DNA from: Neorhodopirellula lusitana
Lineage (GTDB): Bacteria > Planctomycetota > Planctomycetia > Pirellulales > Pirellulaceae
DNA length: 64,000 nt
Assembly: GCF_900182915.1 (NCBI RefSeq)
Contig: NZ_FXUG01000001.1
Coordinates: 806,001 to 870,000 of the forward strand
Direction of reading: 5' to 3'
In this document: piece after piece, positions 44,299 to 53,374 of the stretch
Position numbering within the stretch: the stretch's first letter is position 1
How the letters are laid out: every line of letters starts with the position of its first letter
Made by a program: the position numbers and the translations under genes
The notes under the pieces: model-generated
The model's input: the letters and a program-made list of their open reading frames with translations, nothing else
Told to the model about the DNA's origin: nothing
Database searches by the model: none

Positions 44299-45911
44299 AC
44301 GTCGCCGAGAAAACGAGTTCATACGCGACTCAAAATAGTGAACTAGCTCGTAAAGATTCCGTTGATGTTGCCGCCGCGAGCGAAACCGCTGGTGGACTTG
44401 AGCAAGTCCGCAATATGATTCTCGCTGTAGCAGTGCAAGGAAGATTGGAAAGGCAATCCGAAAAAGACGAATCTGCCGCTTTGCTTCTCAATCGAATAAG
44501 AGATGTACGTAAGAAGAAGCCGGCAAAAGTTGCAGGCACTGTACGCAAGCTGCGCCCTCTTCCCGAATCATGGGAATGGGCCGCGTTCTCCGACGTCGCG
44601 CAAATCGCATCAAATTTGGTTGACCCAAAGCAACACATGACCGCGTTTCATGTAGCTCCAAATCATATTGAGAAGGGATCTGGCCGTTTGCTGGATTGCC
44701 GGACAGTTGCGGAGGACAAAGTTAAGAGCAGCAAGCATCAATTCTTTGCTGGACAAATCCTGTATTCAAAGATCCGTCCAAACCTATCCAAAGCTGTCAT
44801 CGTCGACTTTGATGGACTTTGCAGTGCCGATATGTATCCGATTAATCCGTACATTGACGCTCGTTACCTGCTCACGTTCATCTTATCGCCAATTTTTCTT
44901 CGGTTCGCGATCAAAACAGATACGCGGGTAGCGATGCCCAAAATCAACCAGACCGCATTGAACCAAATCCCTGTTGCGGTTCCCCCACTTGCCGAGCAGA
45001 AGCGGATTGTGTCGAAGGTGGATCGTTTAATGGGGATTTGTGATCGGCTGGAGTCGGAGCGTCGGGAGACGTTGTCGCTGACCGACCGGAGCCGCCGCAG
45101 CGTGCTTGCGAGTCTTACTAGCAGCCGCGATGCCAGCGAACTGGCATCGAGTTGGCGTCGCCTCTCGGACCACTTCGAGATCCTCCACAACCGCCCCGAA
45201 ACCCTCGCCGACCTCCGCCAAACCACCCTCGCCCTCGCCGTCCAAGGCAAACTCGTCAAACAAGATCCCAATGATGAGCCGGCTTTTGAAGCGAAATTGG
45301 AAGACTTGCTGCGGGAAAAGTCACTCAACGGGTACTCAAAAAAGCCGGGTGAAGATGAAAATGGTGTGCCGATCCTTAGGATCAGCGCTGGAACCGCTCG
45401 TAATGATTTCTACGTGGAGGAGTCCGATCACAAATGGATCGAGCTCACCGATGTCGAGATTGATAAGTTTCGGCTAGAGCGAGACGATCTGCTAGCGTGC
45501 CGATTCAATGGAAATCTTCATTTTGTTGGACGTTTTTCGCTGTACCGGTCGTGCAGCGACACTACGCAGGTCTTTCCGGACAAGCTCATTCGCTTCCGTG
45601 TAGACCTGAGTCGCTTAAATCCACGTTTTGCAGTTTTCGCTTTGAACTCTGCAAGCTCTCGCAAAAAGATTGAATCATTTTGCGCGACTACCGCAGGAAA
45701 CATCGGCATCAGTGCAACGAATCTAAAGACGATCGTGCTCCGAGTTCCTCCGCTCAAGGAGCAGGAAAAGATCGCCACTAAGGTGGACCGCCTATTGGCC
45801 CAATGCGACCGCGTCGCCGAACAGCTTCGTGATCGCCAAGCGACCACCGAACAACTTCTCACCGCGACGATTCATCAGATATTGAAGACGAGCGAGGATA
45901 GATCACAGTGA
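44295..45911 (+). CDS. hsdS: Type I restriction-modification specificity subunit
   Basis: The product is 538 residues and overlaps hsdM by ATGA. Two target recognition domains are visible, each ending in the conserved junction helix: the first with INQTALNQIPVAVPPLAEQKRIVSKVDRLMGICDRLE, the second with NLKTIVLRVPPLKEQEKIATKVDRLLAQCDRVAEQL. A central repeat (RNMILAVAVQGRLERQ and RQTTLALAVQGKLVKQ) marks the duplicated conserved regions. The bipartite target sequence cannot be read from the protein. The N-terminal about 35 residues look extra. Confidence 0.93.
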   Translation: MNVAEKTSSYATQNSELARKDSVDVAAASETAGGLEQVRNMILAVAVQGRLERQSEKDESAALLLNRIRDVRKKKPAKVAGTVRKLRPLPESWEWAAFSDVAQIASNLVDPKQHMTAFHVAPNHIEKGSGRLLDCRTVAEDKVKSSKHQFFAGQILYSKIRPNLSKAVIVDFDGLCSADMYPINPYIDARYLLTFILSPIFLRFAIKTDTRVAMPKINQTALNQIPVAVPPLAEQKRIVSKVDRLMGICDRLESERRETLSLTDRSRRSVLASLTSSRDASELASSWRRLSDHFEILHNRPETLADLRQTTLALAVQGKLVKQDPNDEPAFEAKLEDLLREKSLNGYSKKPGEDENGVPILRISAGTARNDFYVEESDHKWIELTDVEIDKFRLERDDLLACRFNGNLHFVGRFSLYRSCSDTTQVFPDKLIRFRVDLSRLNPRFAVFALNSASSRKKIESFCATTAGNIGISATNLKTIVLRVPPLKEQEKIATKVDRLLAQCDRVAEQLRDRQATTEQLLTATIHQILKTSEDRSQ

Positions 45912-46071
45912 CGGGAACAATCAATCGAGATGCGGAACTGAACACTCCAAGACTGAGGACTCGACTTCGTAGTCGACGAGTTTATTTATAAAGTGCTGAA
46001 GAGTGAGTCGACAGACTACCAGACCATCAACAGGTCTAACACACAATTAAGATCTTGCTAAACGGCTAACG

Positions 46072-47817
46072 ATGATGATTGAAGAGCGATCTGAATATCC
46101 CGAGAAAATACGCATTTTCTTGAGCGCTTCAGCACAAGACAAAAGGGCTCAGCAACTTTACGAAGAGCTAGGACAAAATGGCTATTCCGTGTGGATGCCC
46201 AGTCGGGATCTACTTGCAGGAGACGAATGGCATCGCTCAAGCATAATGGCAATGCGAGACGCTGCCTTTATCTTGTTCTGTATATCCGATTCTTCTAACA
46301 GCTCCCGTTGGCAGGCGGAAGAAATCCTGCGAGGTTTCGAGCTTGCAGGTAATCGCTCGAATAGCATCCCGATGATTCCGGTATTGTTGGATCCATCGGA
46401 GGTCCCCAAGCGTCTTAGCCAGCTTAAAGCGGTTGACTTAACGAACACCGAAAGTTTCCGGCCAGTTCTTGAGGCGATAGATGGGCACCTGAAAAGAGAG
46501 GCAGACTTAGCCCTATCAAGCAAGTTCGACTCACTCTACGTCGAAAGCATACGAATCAAAAACATTCGATGTTTTGACAGTCTTGAAATTTCGTTCGTGG
46601 AAAATGGCCTGCCTGCAATGTGGAACATGTTGCTGGGTGATAATGCCGCAGGAAAGACAACCATCATTCGCTGCATCGCACTTGGACTCGCGGGTGAAAG
46701 CGAAGTTCCGTCTCTGCTTTCTAAAGTTCCAGGCGACTTTGTTCGGAGCGGTCAAAAGTCAGGAAGTATTGACCTAAAGCTCCGAAGTCGAAAAACGGGC
46801 GAACGATTCTCGGTCCAAACGAAAATCGAAGCTCGTAAATCGAACTCCCAAGAACAAGTAAGGAAATCGACAAAACCGAAAGACTTTCCCTGGTCTCAGG
46901 TTTTTGCTGCTGGATATGGCACACAACGAACTCGAGTAGCAGACCTGAGCCATCGTGGCTACTCTCGCATGCTGGCCGTCGGAACCCTTTTCGATCCGGA
47001 TGCATCGTTGATGAATCCAGAGGTAGTGCTGCTTCGCCATCGAACGGATGTACGCCATCGAATGGAGCGAAAACTTCTCAGCATACTTCTACTTGATACT
47101 GACGATGACCAGCTCATGTTCGAGGAGGACGGTCTCGCGGTTAGCGGACCATGGGGAACCCTTCCACTGAACGTTTTGAGCGACGGTTACAGGTCGACAA
47201 GCCAATGGATTTTGGACTTTCTTGGACAAAGTGTTCTTGCCGGTCGGCTATCAGAACAGAACGAGCCAGGCGGGATTCTCATAATCGACGAGTTGGAACA
47301 ACACCTGCATCCCAAGTGGCAACGCCTAATCGTGCAGAGGTTGCGTAAACAGTTTCCGGACACCCAGTTCTTTACAAGTACTCATACTCCGCTTGCCGCA
47401 TCAGGAGTTACAGACGTTAATTCTGGGACCTTAACCCGTTTTGATCGCCATTTGGACAATGTATCAACGGCGGAGCGACTCGATCGTCATAGGTTCGACG
47501 GCGTTCGCGCCGATCAGTGGCTTGCCTCAGATGCGTTTGGTCTCGTAACGACTCGCACTCCGGGAGCCGCTGATGAGTTGCAGCGATACATCGAACTCGT
47601 AAAGCAAGATCAGGCATCGGATTCAGCCGAATTGAATGAACTCCGGAGGCGGATGAGTGACCGCAACACCTTTGGGGAGTCCGAGTACGAACGTGAGATT
47701 GTGAAGGCAGTCAGCGAGGTTTTGGATCAACGTCGATCTGAGAAACCCAAAGAGCCATTTAGTGAAGAGACGAAGTCGAAGTTACGTGAAATATTCGGGA
47801 AAGGGGGTAGGAAATGA
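46072..47817 (+). CDS. TIR domain fused to a Septu PtuA-like ATPase
   Basis: The product is 581 residues. Residues about 12-100 form a TIR-like domain: IRIFLSASAQDKRAQQLYEELGQNGYSVWMPSRDLLAGDEW, then FILFCISDSSNSSRWQAEEIL, with the Trp-x-x-Glu that often bears the catalytic Glu of NAD-cleaving TIRs. From about 160 an ABC/OLD-like ATPase follows: Walker A GDNAAGKTT at about 189, the NVLSDGYRS signature-like loop at about 370, and Walker B GILIIDELEQHLHP at about 400. DAFGLVTTRTPGAADELQRYI near 485 is typical of PtuA ATPases. The stop overlaps the HNH gene by four bases, as in ptuAB pairs. It may sense phage and either activate the HNH partner or deplete NAD; the TIR fusion is unusual. Confidence 0.82.
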   Translation: MMIEERSEYPEKIRIFLSASAQDKRAQQLYEELGQNGYSVWMPSRDLLAGDEWHRSSIMAMRDAAFILFCISDSSNSSRWQAEEILRGFELAGNRSNSIPMIPVLLDPSEVPKRLSQLKAVDLTNTESFRPVLEAIDGHLKREADLALSSKFDSLYVESIRIKNIRCFDSLEISFVENGLPAMWNMLLGDNAAGKTTIIRCIALGLAGESEVPSLLSKVPGDFVRSGQKSGSIDLKLRSRKTGERFSVQTKIEARKSNSQEQVRKSTKPKDFPWSQVFAAGYGTQRTRVADLSHRGYSRMLAVGTLFDPDASLMNPEVVLLRHRTDVRHRMERKLLSILLLDTDDDQLMFEEDGLAVSGPWGTLPLNVLSDGYRSTSQWILDFLGQSVLAGRLSEQNEPGGILIIDELEQHLHPKWQRLIVQRLRKQFPDTQFFTSTHTPLAASGVTDVNSGTLTRFDRHLDNVSTAERLDRHRFDGVRADQWLASDAFGLVTTRTPGAADELQRYIELVKQDQASDSAELNELRRRMSDRNTFGESEYEREIVKAVSEVLDQRRSEKPKEPFSEETKSKLREIFGKGGRK

Positions 47818-48629
47818 TTAAGATCACGTTTGAAGAACCAACAACCCGCATATGGAAACTTTGGAGAACTGCTTGCAAAAAGGCCACTGACGAGATTGTT
47901 GCCGCCGTAGCGAATGGGCATTCCCCTGAAGTAAAGGATGTGTATCGCCGCAAGTCAATTAAGAAAGGAGTGTTCTTCAGCAAGACTGGACCGTTCAGCG
48001 GGAAGTGTGCCTACTGCGAATGCTACATAACTGACTTTCAACACGGTGATGTAGAGCACTATCGTCCAAAGAAGGGAGTTACCGACGAGGATGACATTCC
48101 CATAAAGCGAGTTGCCGGTGACGGTTCACAAGTCGAGCATCCTGGCTACTATTGGCTCGCTTACGACTGGCAGAATCTGCTGCCTTCGTGCATCGCGTGC
48201 AACCAAGCCACGAAAGTTGATGACACGAAAATTGGAAAACACAATCGCTTTCCCGTTACAGGAACGCACGCGTTTGATCAATCGTCGATTGGTTCGGAGA
48301 AGCCACTTCTCCTAAATCCGCTTGTCGACGCCCCGGAAGATCACCTGGAGATTGATACGGCGACGGGCTTGATGGTCGAGAAGTCAGATCGCGGCAAGAT
48401 GTCAATTCAGATTTTCGGACTGAACTTGCGAGATCGCTTACCCGAAACGCGATTAAAAGCAATTGGGCAAGTCAAGGTTGCCATCGACAAGATCCTGCAC
48501 AATCCTTCTCTTCGAGACGAGGCCACGGCCGAGCTAAAGGCAATCGTAGATGGGGAAACAGAATATGCGTTTGCGGCCAGAGCGTATCTTGCTGAAATCA
48601 GTCCAAGTCTAGCTCCATACATCTCGTAG
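47814..48629 (+). CDS. PtuB-like HNH endonuclease
   Basis: The product is 271 residues. A zinc-bound HNH fold is indicated by CAYCE (Cys at about 65 and 68), GDVEHYRPK with the catalytic His, WLAYDWQNLLPSCIACNQ with a second Cys pair at about 125-128, and KHNRFP. The C-terminus is helical with AIGQVKVAIDKIL. This matches PtuB, the nuclease partner of the Septu and retron-linked ATPase. It probably cuts nucleic acid when released by the ATPase. It overlaps the TIR-ATPase gene by four bases. Confidence 0.85.
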   Translation: MIKITFEEPTTRIWKLWRTACKKATDEIVAAVANGHSPEVKDVYRRKSIKKGVFFSKTGPFSGKCAYCECYITDFQHGDVEHYRPKKGVTDEDDIPIKRVAGDGSQVEHPGYYWLAYDWQNLLPSCIACNQATKVDDTKIGKHNRFPVTGTHAFDQSSIGSEKPLLLNPLVDAPEDHLEIDTATGLMVEKSDRGKMSIQIFGLNLRDRLPETRLKAIGQVKVAIDKILHNPSLRDEATAELKAIVDGETEYAFAARAYLAEISPSLAPYIS

Positions 48630-48667
48630 ATTTGTATCTAGGCTTCGTCCGAACCGAATGACCTAAC

Positions 48668-49747
48668 GTGTCACAATCCAACGAACAATTACGTGAAGGA
48701 AAACAGGTGAAGCAACTCGAGGCAGTCAAGATTTTGAATGCGATCGTTCATCTTGTCGATTCGGTCAAGGCGGATTTAACTCTCTCTACGCGTGAACTGA
48801 CGATGGGCAAAGACTCTGATCTGGCTGAATACTTCCAGGATCACATCAGGAATTCACTGTGCGATCCGTCTACCAGAACAGCCACGTTCGCAAAAGATTC
48901 GAAATTTGCTCCGATTGCGAATACCGCGATTACTTCACCCGCGAAATTCGTTGAAACTTCCAAAGAGATCGCGAAGCATCTGTACAAATCAAGCGACAAA
49001 CGGATTTCTAGTGGTGCCGTTGCGATTTGCCTCTATTCATCTCCACAAGAGCCAAAAGTCACTCGCTTCTTGGCGGTTCTGAAGCTAGATCCAGCAGACG
49101 GATTTCACCCTGTTGAGAAAAACGATGGAAAGGGAAATGTATGGGTCGAGTTTGAAAAGGTCGAGGATGTCGTTCCGTCTAGCAGAGAAAAGCTTCTGAA
49201 GTGTGCCTTTATTCGGCCTCGACCAAAGGAGGTTGCGATGGATTACGACATGGTCGTTCTGGACAGACAGTCGGCTGGCACAACAAACGAGCCGGCCAAG
49301 TTTTTTATGCAGAAATTCTTAGGGGCGGAACACTTTGGCGATTCGTCCGACATGACAAAGAAATTCTATAGCTCCGGCGTTAAGGCCGTCGAGATGCTTC
49401 GACCAGCAATTGGCAACCAGAAAGCTGAGGATATTCGCAAGTTGATCGACGCGGCACTAACAGGTAAATCAGTCGACATCGGGCAATGGGTTGGAAACCT
49501 GACCGTCGAGCAAACCCACAAGGATATTATCGCAAAGGCGTTTCAGGCGGTCATTCCTGATGGTTCATTTGACGTTGACGAGAATATTGCCAAAGCAATG
49601 GTGAAGAAGCGGACTTTCAGAGCACATGGATTCCAAATGACCATTGATGCGGACGAGTTCGACGACATTGTCAAACAGCGGACAGAAAAAGACGGTTATG
49701 ACGAGATCATCCTCCACATCCCGGACTTGAAAGAGGTCGCGAGATGA
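48668..49747 (+). CDS. NdpA/YejK-like nucleoid-associated protein (NA37 type)
   Basis: The start is GTG at 48668; 359 residues. The N-terminal KILNAIVHLVDSVKADLTLSTREL, the middle AVAICLYSSPQEPKVTRFLAVLKLDPADGF and the conserved basic strand near residue 185 resemble the 37-kDa nucleoid-associated protein family (NdpA, YejK). These bind DNA and are also found in defence islands. The gap to the HNH gene is 38 bases. Its stop overlaps the next gene by four bases, so the operon continues. The family call is from overall pattern and needs a profile check. Confidence 0.65.
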   Translation: MSQSNEQLREGKQVKQLEAVKILNAIVHLVDSVKADLTLSTRELTMGKDSDLAEYFQDHIRNSLCDPSTRTATFAKDSKFAPIANTAITSPAKFVETSKEIAKHLYKSSDKRISSGAVAICLYSSPQEPKVTRFLAVLKLDPADGFHPVEKNDGKGNVWVEFEKVEDVVPSSREKLLKCAFIRPRPKEVAMDYDMVVLDRQSAGTTNEPAKFFMQKFLGAEHFGDSSDMTKKFYSSGVKAVEMLRPAIGNQKAEDIRKLIDAALTGKSVDIGQWVGNLTVEQTHKDIIAKAFQAVIPDGSFDVDENIAKAMVKKRTFRAHGFQMTIDADEFDDIVKQRTEKDGYDEIILHIPDLKEVAR

Positions 49748-51474
49748 TTCCCGCACTTGACGAATTGCTTGACGCCCTTCATCGCTTTGCCGAAGCGATC
49801 GGCATCGAAACGCAGGAGCTTCAACAGCACGAGACGCCAAAAAAACTTCGGTACACGAACACAGCTTTTCCTGTACGTATGCTTCGTGATTTGGAGCAAT
49901 CCTCAATCACGGAAATGCAATCGCGATTTGGTAGCTCGCTGTCATTGCGTTGCAGTCTCGCGGATCTACCCGTATTACGAATTGACGGGAACGATACAGC
50001 GACTGATTTGGACACGCTGCGTGATGAGACTGATAGCAGTACCTCGGTCAACATCGTTTTCGAAATTGACAAACAAGCGTTAGTTCAATCCTGGGGGCTG
50101 AACAAAGACTCACAGCATGCATTCAGCCTCTTCTTCTATTCCGTATCGCTAGAGCGCGAGCTCGAATCTGGGCTATCTGATCCTCGTCAATTGGAACAGT
50201 CACTATGGTCCGATTCACCTTGCCAAGCAGTCGCGTTGGTCGCCGATCGGTCCGTCATGCTTACTGGAACTTTCATTGCAATATTGGGGAACCGAGAAAC
50301 GGCGAGACTCGAGACGCTTCCGGCTATCAATTCTGATTACATTGAATCGGAAAAACAGACGCACGACACTTGTAGAGACGCTGTCAGATGGGAACACCGG
50401 TGGACTGACTTCCTGACCCCGCGGTATTTTGATTTCAGTGCTGACCCAGAATCACTAGAGGAGCAGTCCGTCCGTTTGTTCTCCGCGAATGGCGTCAACA
50501 TTGGATTACTTTTCACAGCAGACCGAATCAGAAATTTGAGCGACGGGTTTATCGCTGCGTATTCAGAAGCCAGTTCGTCATGTGAAGTGCGATCCTTAAC
50601 CACAGACGAAGTCGACGACAAATTCAGCATAGTGGGAGCAGACGTCACCAGGGGACTTGCAGCATGGGCGTACGACGAACGCTGGCGAACGGATCGGCTG
50701 AGGCTCCTGCAGGTTGCATTAACAAGGGTACTATCAAGAAATGACAGTCCCTACTCCTGCCAGCGGCTTTTGGGCGTCGCTGTTCAGCTGGAGCAAGAAG
50801 TTCAATGGCATTGGAAGACATTCATCTCTGACGCCGTCGAAAGCTATGTCACGGAGGAGACAGAACTTGAGAATGAGATCGCCGAGACAGTAGACGGTTA
50901 CGAGTCCCAAGTTTCGTCGATGATCGCAAGTTTGTCGGGAACAATGTTGGCAGCAGTCGGCGTTATGATCGGATCATTCATCGCCGCTGCATTTAAGACC
51001 AAATTCAACGCGACCATATTTGCGTTCGGAATCATCGGCTACATGGTGTACTTGGTGCTGTTTCCAGGCGTATACAACATGCTGCATCATCTCATCCGCT
51101 ATCGAACCATGAACGAGATTTTCGACAAGCGAACGCAACGGTTTATGCGGCTTCTTGGTACGGAAGCAACACAAGCGATCATTGGCGAACATGTTTCACG
51201 AGCCCAAGGCCGTTTTTGCCGTTGGTTCATTTTTACAATCGTTGCATTGGTCGTAGTGCTAATTCTGGCTGGGTTGGCGGCATGGTTCATACCTTCTCAT
51301 GTCCAGGCAACTGAGGAGGAAACGCAACTGAATAATGTAACAACCGAGATCGAAACACAGCAAATCAGCAACCTTCCTTCAACTAAAGTTTCTGCGGAGA
51401 GCATTGAGCCAGTCATTGCAGAACCGGCTGCTAAGCATCCAGAGGGAGAAGCTTTAGTTTCACCAGTGAAATAG
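49744..51474 (+). CDS. Unknown protein with C-terminal membrane helices
   Basis: The product is 576 residues, starting inside the end of the NdpA-like gene (ATGA). The first about 370 residues are a soluble domain without recognised motifs. Membrane segments follow: VSSMIASLSGTMLAAVGVMIGSFIAAAF and IFAFGIIGYMVYLVLFPGVY, then after a cytoplasmic loop IFTIVALVVVLILAGLAAWFI near 500. A Thr/Glu-rich tail ends the protein. The layout suggests a sensor or scaffold coupled to membrane segments, a common plan for effectors that disturb the membrane during abortive infection. That role is inference from its place in the operon. Confidence 0.65.
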   Translation: MIPALDELLDALHRFAEAIGIETQELQQHETPKKLRYTNTAFPVRMLRDLEQSSITEMQSRFGSSLSLRCSLADLPVLRIDGNDTATDLDTLRDETDSSTSVNIVFEIDKQALVQSWGLNKDSQHAFSLFFYSVSLERELESGLSDPRQLEQSLWSDSPCQAVALVADRSVMLTGTFIAILGNRETARLETLPAINSDYIESEKQTHDTCRDAVRWEHRWTDFLTPRYFDFSADPESLEEQSVRLFSANGVNIGLLFTADRIRNLSDGFIAAYSEASSSCEVRSLTTDEVDDKFSIVGADVTRGLAAWAYDERWRTDRLRLLQVALTRVLSRNDSPYSCQRLLGVAVQLEQEVQWHWKTFISDAVESYVTEETELENEIAETVDGYESQVSSMIASLSGTMLAAVGVMIGSFIAAAFKTKFNATIFAFGIIGYMVYLVLFPGVYNMLHHLIRYRTMNEIFDKRTQRFMRLLGTEATQAIIGEHVSRAQGRFCRWFIFTIVALVVVLILAGLAAWFIPSHVQATEEETQLNNVTTEIETQQISNLPSTKVSAESIEPVIAEPAAKHPEGEALVSPVK

Positions 51475-51570
51475 TCCATGGAGCAAAACTCTGTCGGCTG
51501 CATATTATCGTCATTCGGCGTCCGTGGCTCGGTAGCAGGAAGATTCAACCGGGCTAGATTCGGGTACTAA

Positions 51571-51593
51571 GAGTGTTCAATTCTCCAACACTC
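51571..51593. promoter_or_regulatory. Inverted repeat upstream of the DUF932 gene
   Basis: GAGTGTT at 51571-51577 pairs with AACACTC at 51587-51593 across nine bases, ending 11 bases before the ATG at 51605. It could be an operator for a dimeric regulator such as the WYL protein downstream, or a hairpin controlling translation. Confidence 0.6.
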
Positions 51594-51604
51594 GGGACCG
51601 ACAA

Positions 51605-52582
51605 ATGGCTCATGCACTCGCAACGACGGATGGAAAGACGGCAATGATGTACGCTGGGGAGACTCCCTGGCACGGACTCGGTACGAAGTTGGATGAACCA
51701 GCGACATCCCGCGAAGCGATCACGGCGGCTGGTCTCAACTACAACGTGGACTTGAAGCCGGTCTACACCGGTGATGGGACGTTGATTCCGCAGCGGAAGG
51801 CGGTCGTCCGCGATGACTCTCGCGAAGTTCTTGGAGTCGTGGGCAATAGCTATCAGCCGGTTCAAAATCACCAGAGCTTCGGATTCCTGGATTCCATCGT
51901 TGCCGATGGGCAGCTGCGGTATCACACCGCTGGGGCACTCGGCAAGGGTGAGAAAATCTGGATGCTGGCGAAGCTGCCGGGTGAAATCCGGATCAAAGAT
52001 TCGGAAGACGTCACGGAACAATTCCTGTTGTTGAGCAATTCCCACGATGGCAGTTCGGCACTGCGGGTTTTCTTCACGCCGATCCGGGTCGTGTGCGCCA
52101 ATACTCTGGGACTCGCCGAACGTCGTGGACGTGGGCAGGGAGTGTCCGTTGTTCACAAGGGCGATCTCGCGGCCAAGGTCGGGGAAGCTCAGAAAATCCT
52201 GGGACTAGCGACGAAGTTTTACGACAGCGTCGAAGAACGGATCAATCATCTGGCAAACCACTATCCCAGTCGCGAACAACTTGATGGCTACTTTCAGCGT
52301 CTTTACCCAGACAGTCCCGACTCGAAAAACAAGCGGGCTGAAAACGTACGATCAGAATTGTTTCGGCTGTTCGAGGAAGGCAGAGGCCAGGACATTCCTG
52401 AAACAAGACTGACCACATGGGCTGCGTTCAATGCCGTCACGGAGTTCGTGGACCATCACCGGACGACTCGAGGCAAATCAGATCGAGATCGGGCCTCCAG
52501 TCGATTGGAATCCGCTTGGTTCGGCAGCGGCGCCGCGTTGAAGGCTCGGGCCTGGGACGAAGCTTTGGATTTGGCGGTTTAG
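51605..52582 (+). CDS. DUF932 (phage/plasmid-like) protein
   Basis: The product is 325 residues. The start MAHALATTDGKTAMMYAGETPWHGLGTKL, followed by VVRDDSREVLGVVGNSYQPVQNHQSFGFLD and HDGSSALRVFFTPIRVVCANTLGLA, is the DUF932 signature known from phages, plasmids and islands. DUF932 proteins are often encoded near recombination and nuclease genes; the biochemical role is not established to my knowledge. It heads a same-strand cluster that runs to 59027, beginning with a clear inverted repeat at its promoter. Confidence 0.88.
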   Translation: MAHALATTDGKTAMMYAGETPWHGLGTKLDEPATSREAITAAGLNYNVDLKPVYTGDGTLIPQRKAVVRDDSREVLGVVGNSYQPVQNHQSFGFLDSIVADGQLRYHTAGALGKGEKIWMLAKLPGEIRIKDSEDVTEQFLLLSNSHDGSSALRVFFTPIRVVCANTLGLAERRGRGQGVSVVHKGDLAAKVGEAQKILGLATKFYDSVEERINHLANHYPSREQLDGYFQRLYPDSPDSKNKRAENVRSELFRLFEEGRGQDIPETRLTTWAAFNAVTEFVDHHRTTRGKSDRDRASSRLESAWFGSGAALKARAWDEALDLAV

Positions 52583-52643
52583 CTGCCCCGGCTTTGGCAG
52601 CGGAGTTGGGTAGACTGCCACGTTCCAAACTTTGAGGTATTTG

Positions 52644-53312
52644 ATGACGAAAGACAGTGGGACACATGGCCGGTTGATCGCGATTGGCGATGTTCATGGT
52701 CATGAAGCGGCACTGCGATCCATTTTGAAATTGATCGAGCCAACCTACCAGGACACAATCGTGACGCTCGGGGATTACGTTAACCGTGGTCCCGACTCAA
52801 GCGGCGTGATTGACTGCTTGCTGGATCTTGGGGAATTGTGTGAGCTGATTCCCATCTTGGGCAACCACGACGAAATGCTGCTGGACGCTCGAAAAGACCG
52901 ATATGCACTGGACCGTTTTTTGGCAAGCGGAGGCGACAAGACCCTGCTCTCTTACGGATCGCAAAGCTTGAACGCCGTCCCCAACACTCACTGGGAGTTT
53001 TTGGAATCTTGCCAAGACCTCTATGCGACGGGACGCTTTGCGTTCACCCATGCAAACCTTTGCCGGTACACGCCATTCCCCCAACAGCAATCTTCCATCC
53101 TGAGATGGACGGGGATTGATGAAATGGAAATCTGCAATCATGAGAGCGGAAAGATTGCAGTCGTGGGGCATTCAGCAGGGGATCAGATTCGGGACTTCGG
53201 GACGTGCATCTGTATCGACACCGGATGTGGATTCGGCGGACTTCTCACGGCTTACGAGCCAGCGAGCAAGAAGGCTTGGCAAGTCACAGAGGTTGGTGAG
53301 GCAGTCCGCTAA
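52644..53312 (+). CDS. Calcineurin-like metallophosphatase
   Basis: The ATG at 52644 gives 222 residues; a TTG at 52632 is less likely. The metallophosphoesterase motifs are clear: GDVHG near residue 15, GDYVNRGPDSSGV near 45, GNHDEMLLDARKDRY near 75, TH in FAFTHANL, and GHSA followed by CICIDTGCGFGG. The order matches protein serine/threonine phosphatases of the bacterial PrpA/ApaH type. It removes phosphate from protein or nucleotide substrates with two metal ions. In this cluster it may act on a nucleotide signal, which is speculation. Confidence 0.9.
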   Translation: MTKDSGTHGRLIAIGDVHGHEAALRSILKLIEPTYQDTIVTLGDYVNRGPDSSGVIDCLLDLGELCELIPILGNHDEMLLDARKDRYALDRFLASGGDKTLLSYGSQSLNAVPNTHWEFLESCQDLYATGRFAFTHANLCRYTPFPQQQSSILRWTGIDEMEICNHESGKIAVVGHSAGDQIRDFGTCICIDTGCGFGGLLTAYEPASKKAWQVTEVGEAVR

Positions 53313-53333
53313 CGCGACGATCGCTTCACTTGG

Positions 53334-53353
53334 GTAAGTAGTTTGTCACTTAC
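53334..53353. promoter_or_regulatory. Inverted repeat GTAAGT...ACTTAC
   Basis: Six-base arms at 53334-53339 and 53348-53353 lie just upstream of the gene at 53375. A similar start, GGGTA(G/A)-x-TAGTT, occurs near 53332 and 56763, both ahead of genes of the cluster, so it may be a shared regulatory site. Confidence 0.45.
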
Positions 53354-53374
53354 TCAAAACGCGAGGTGTTGCTG

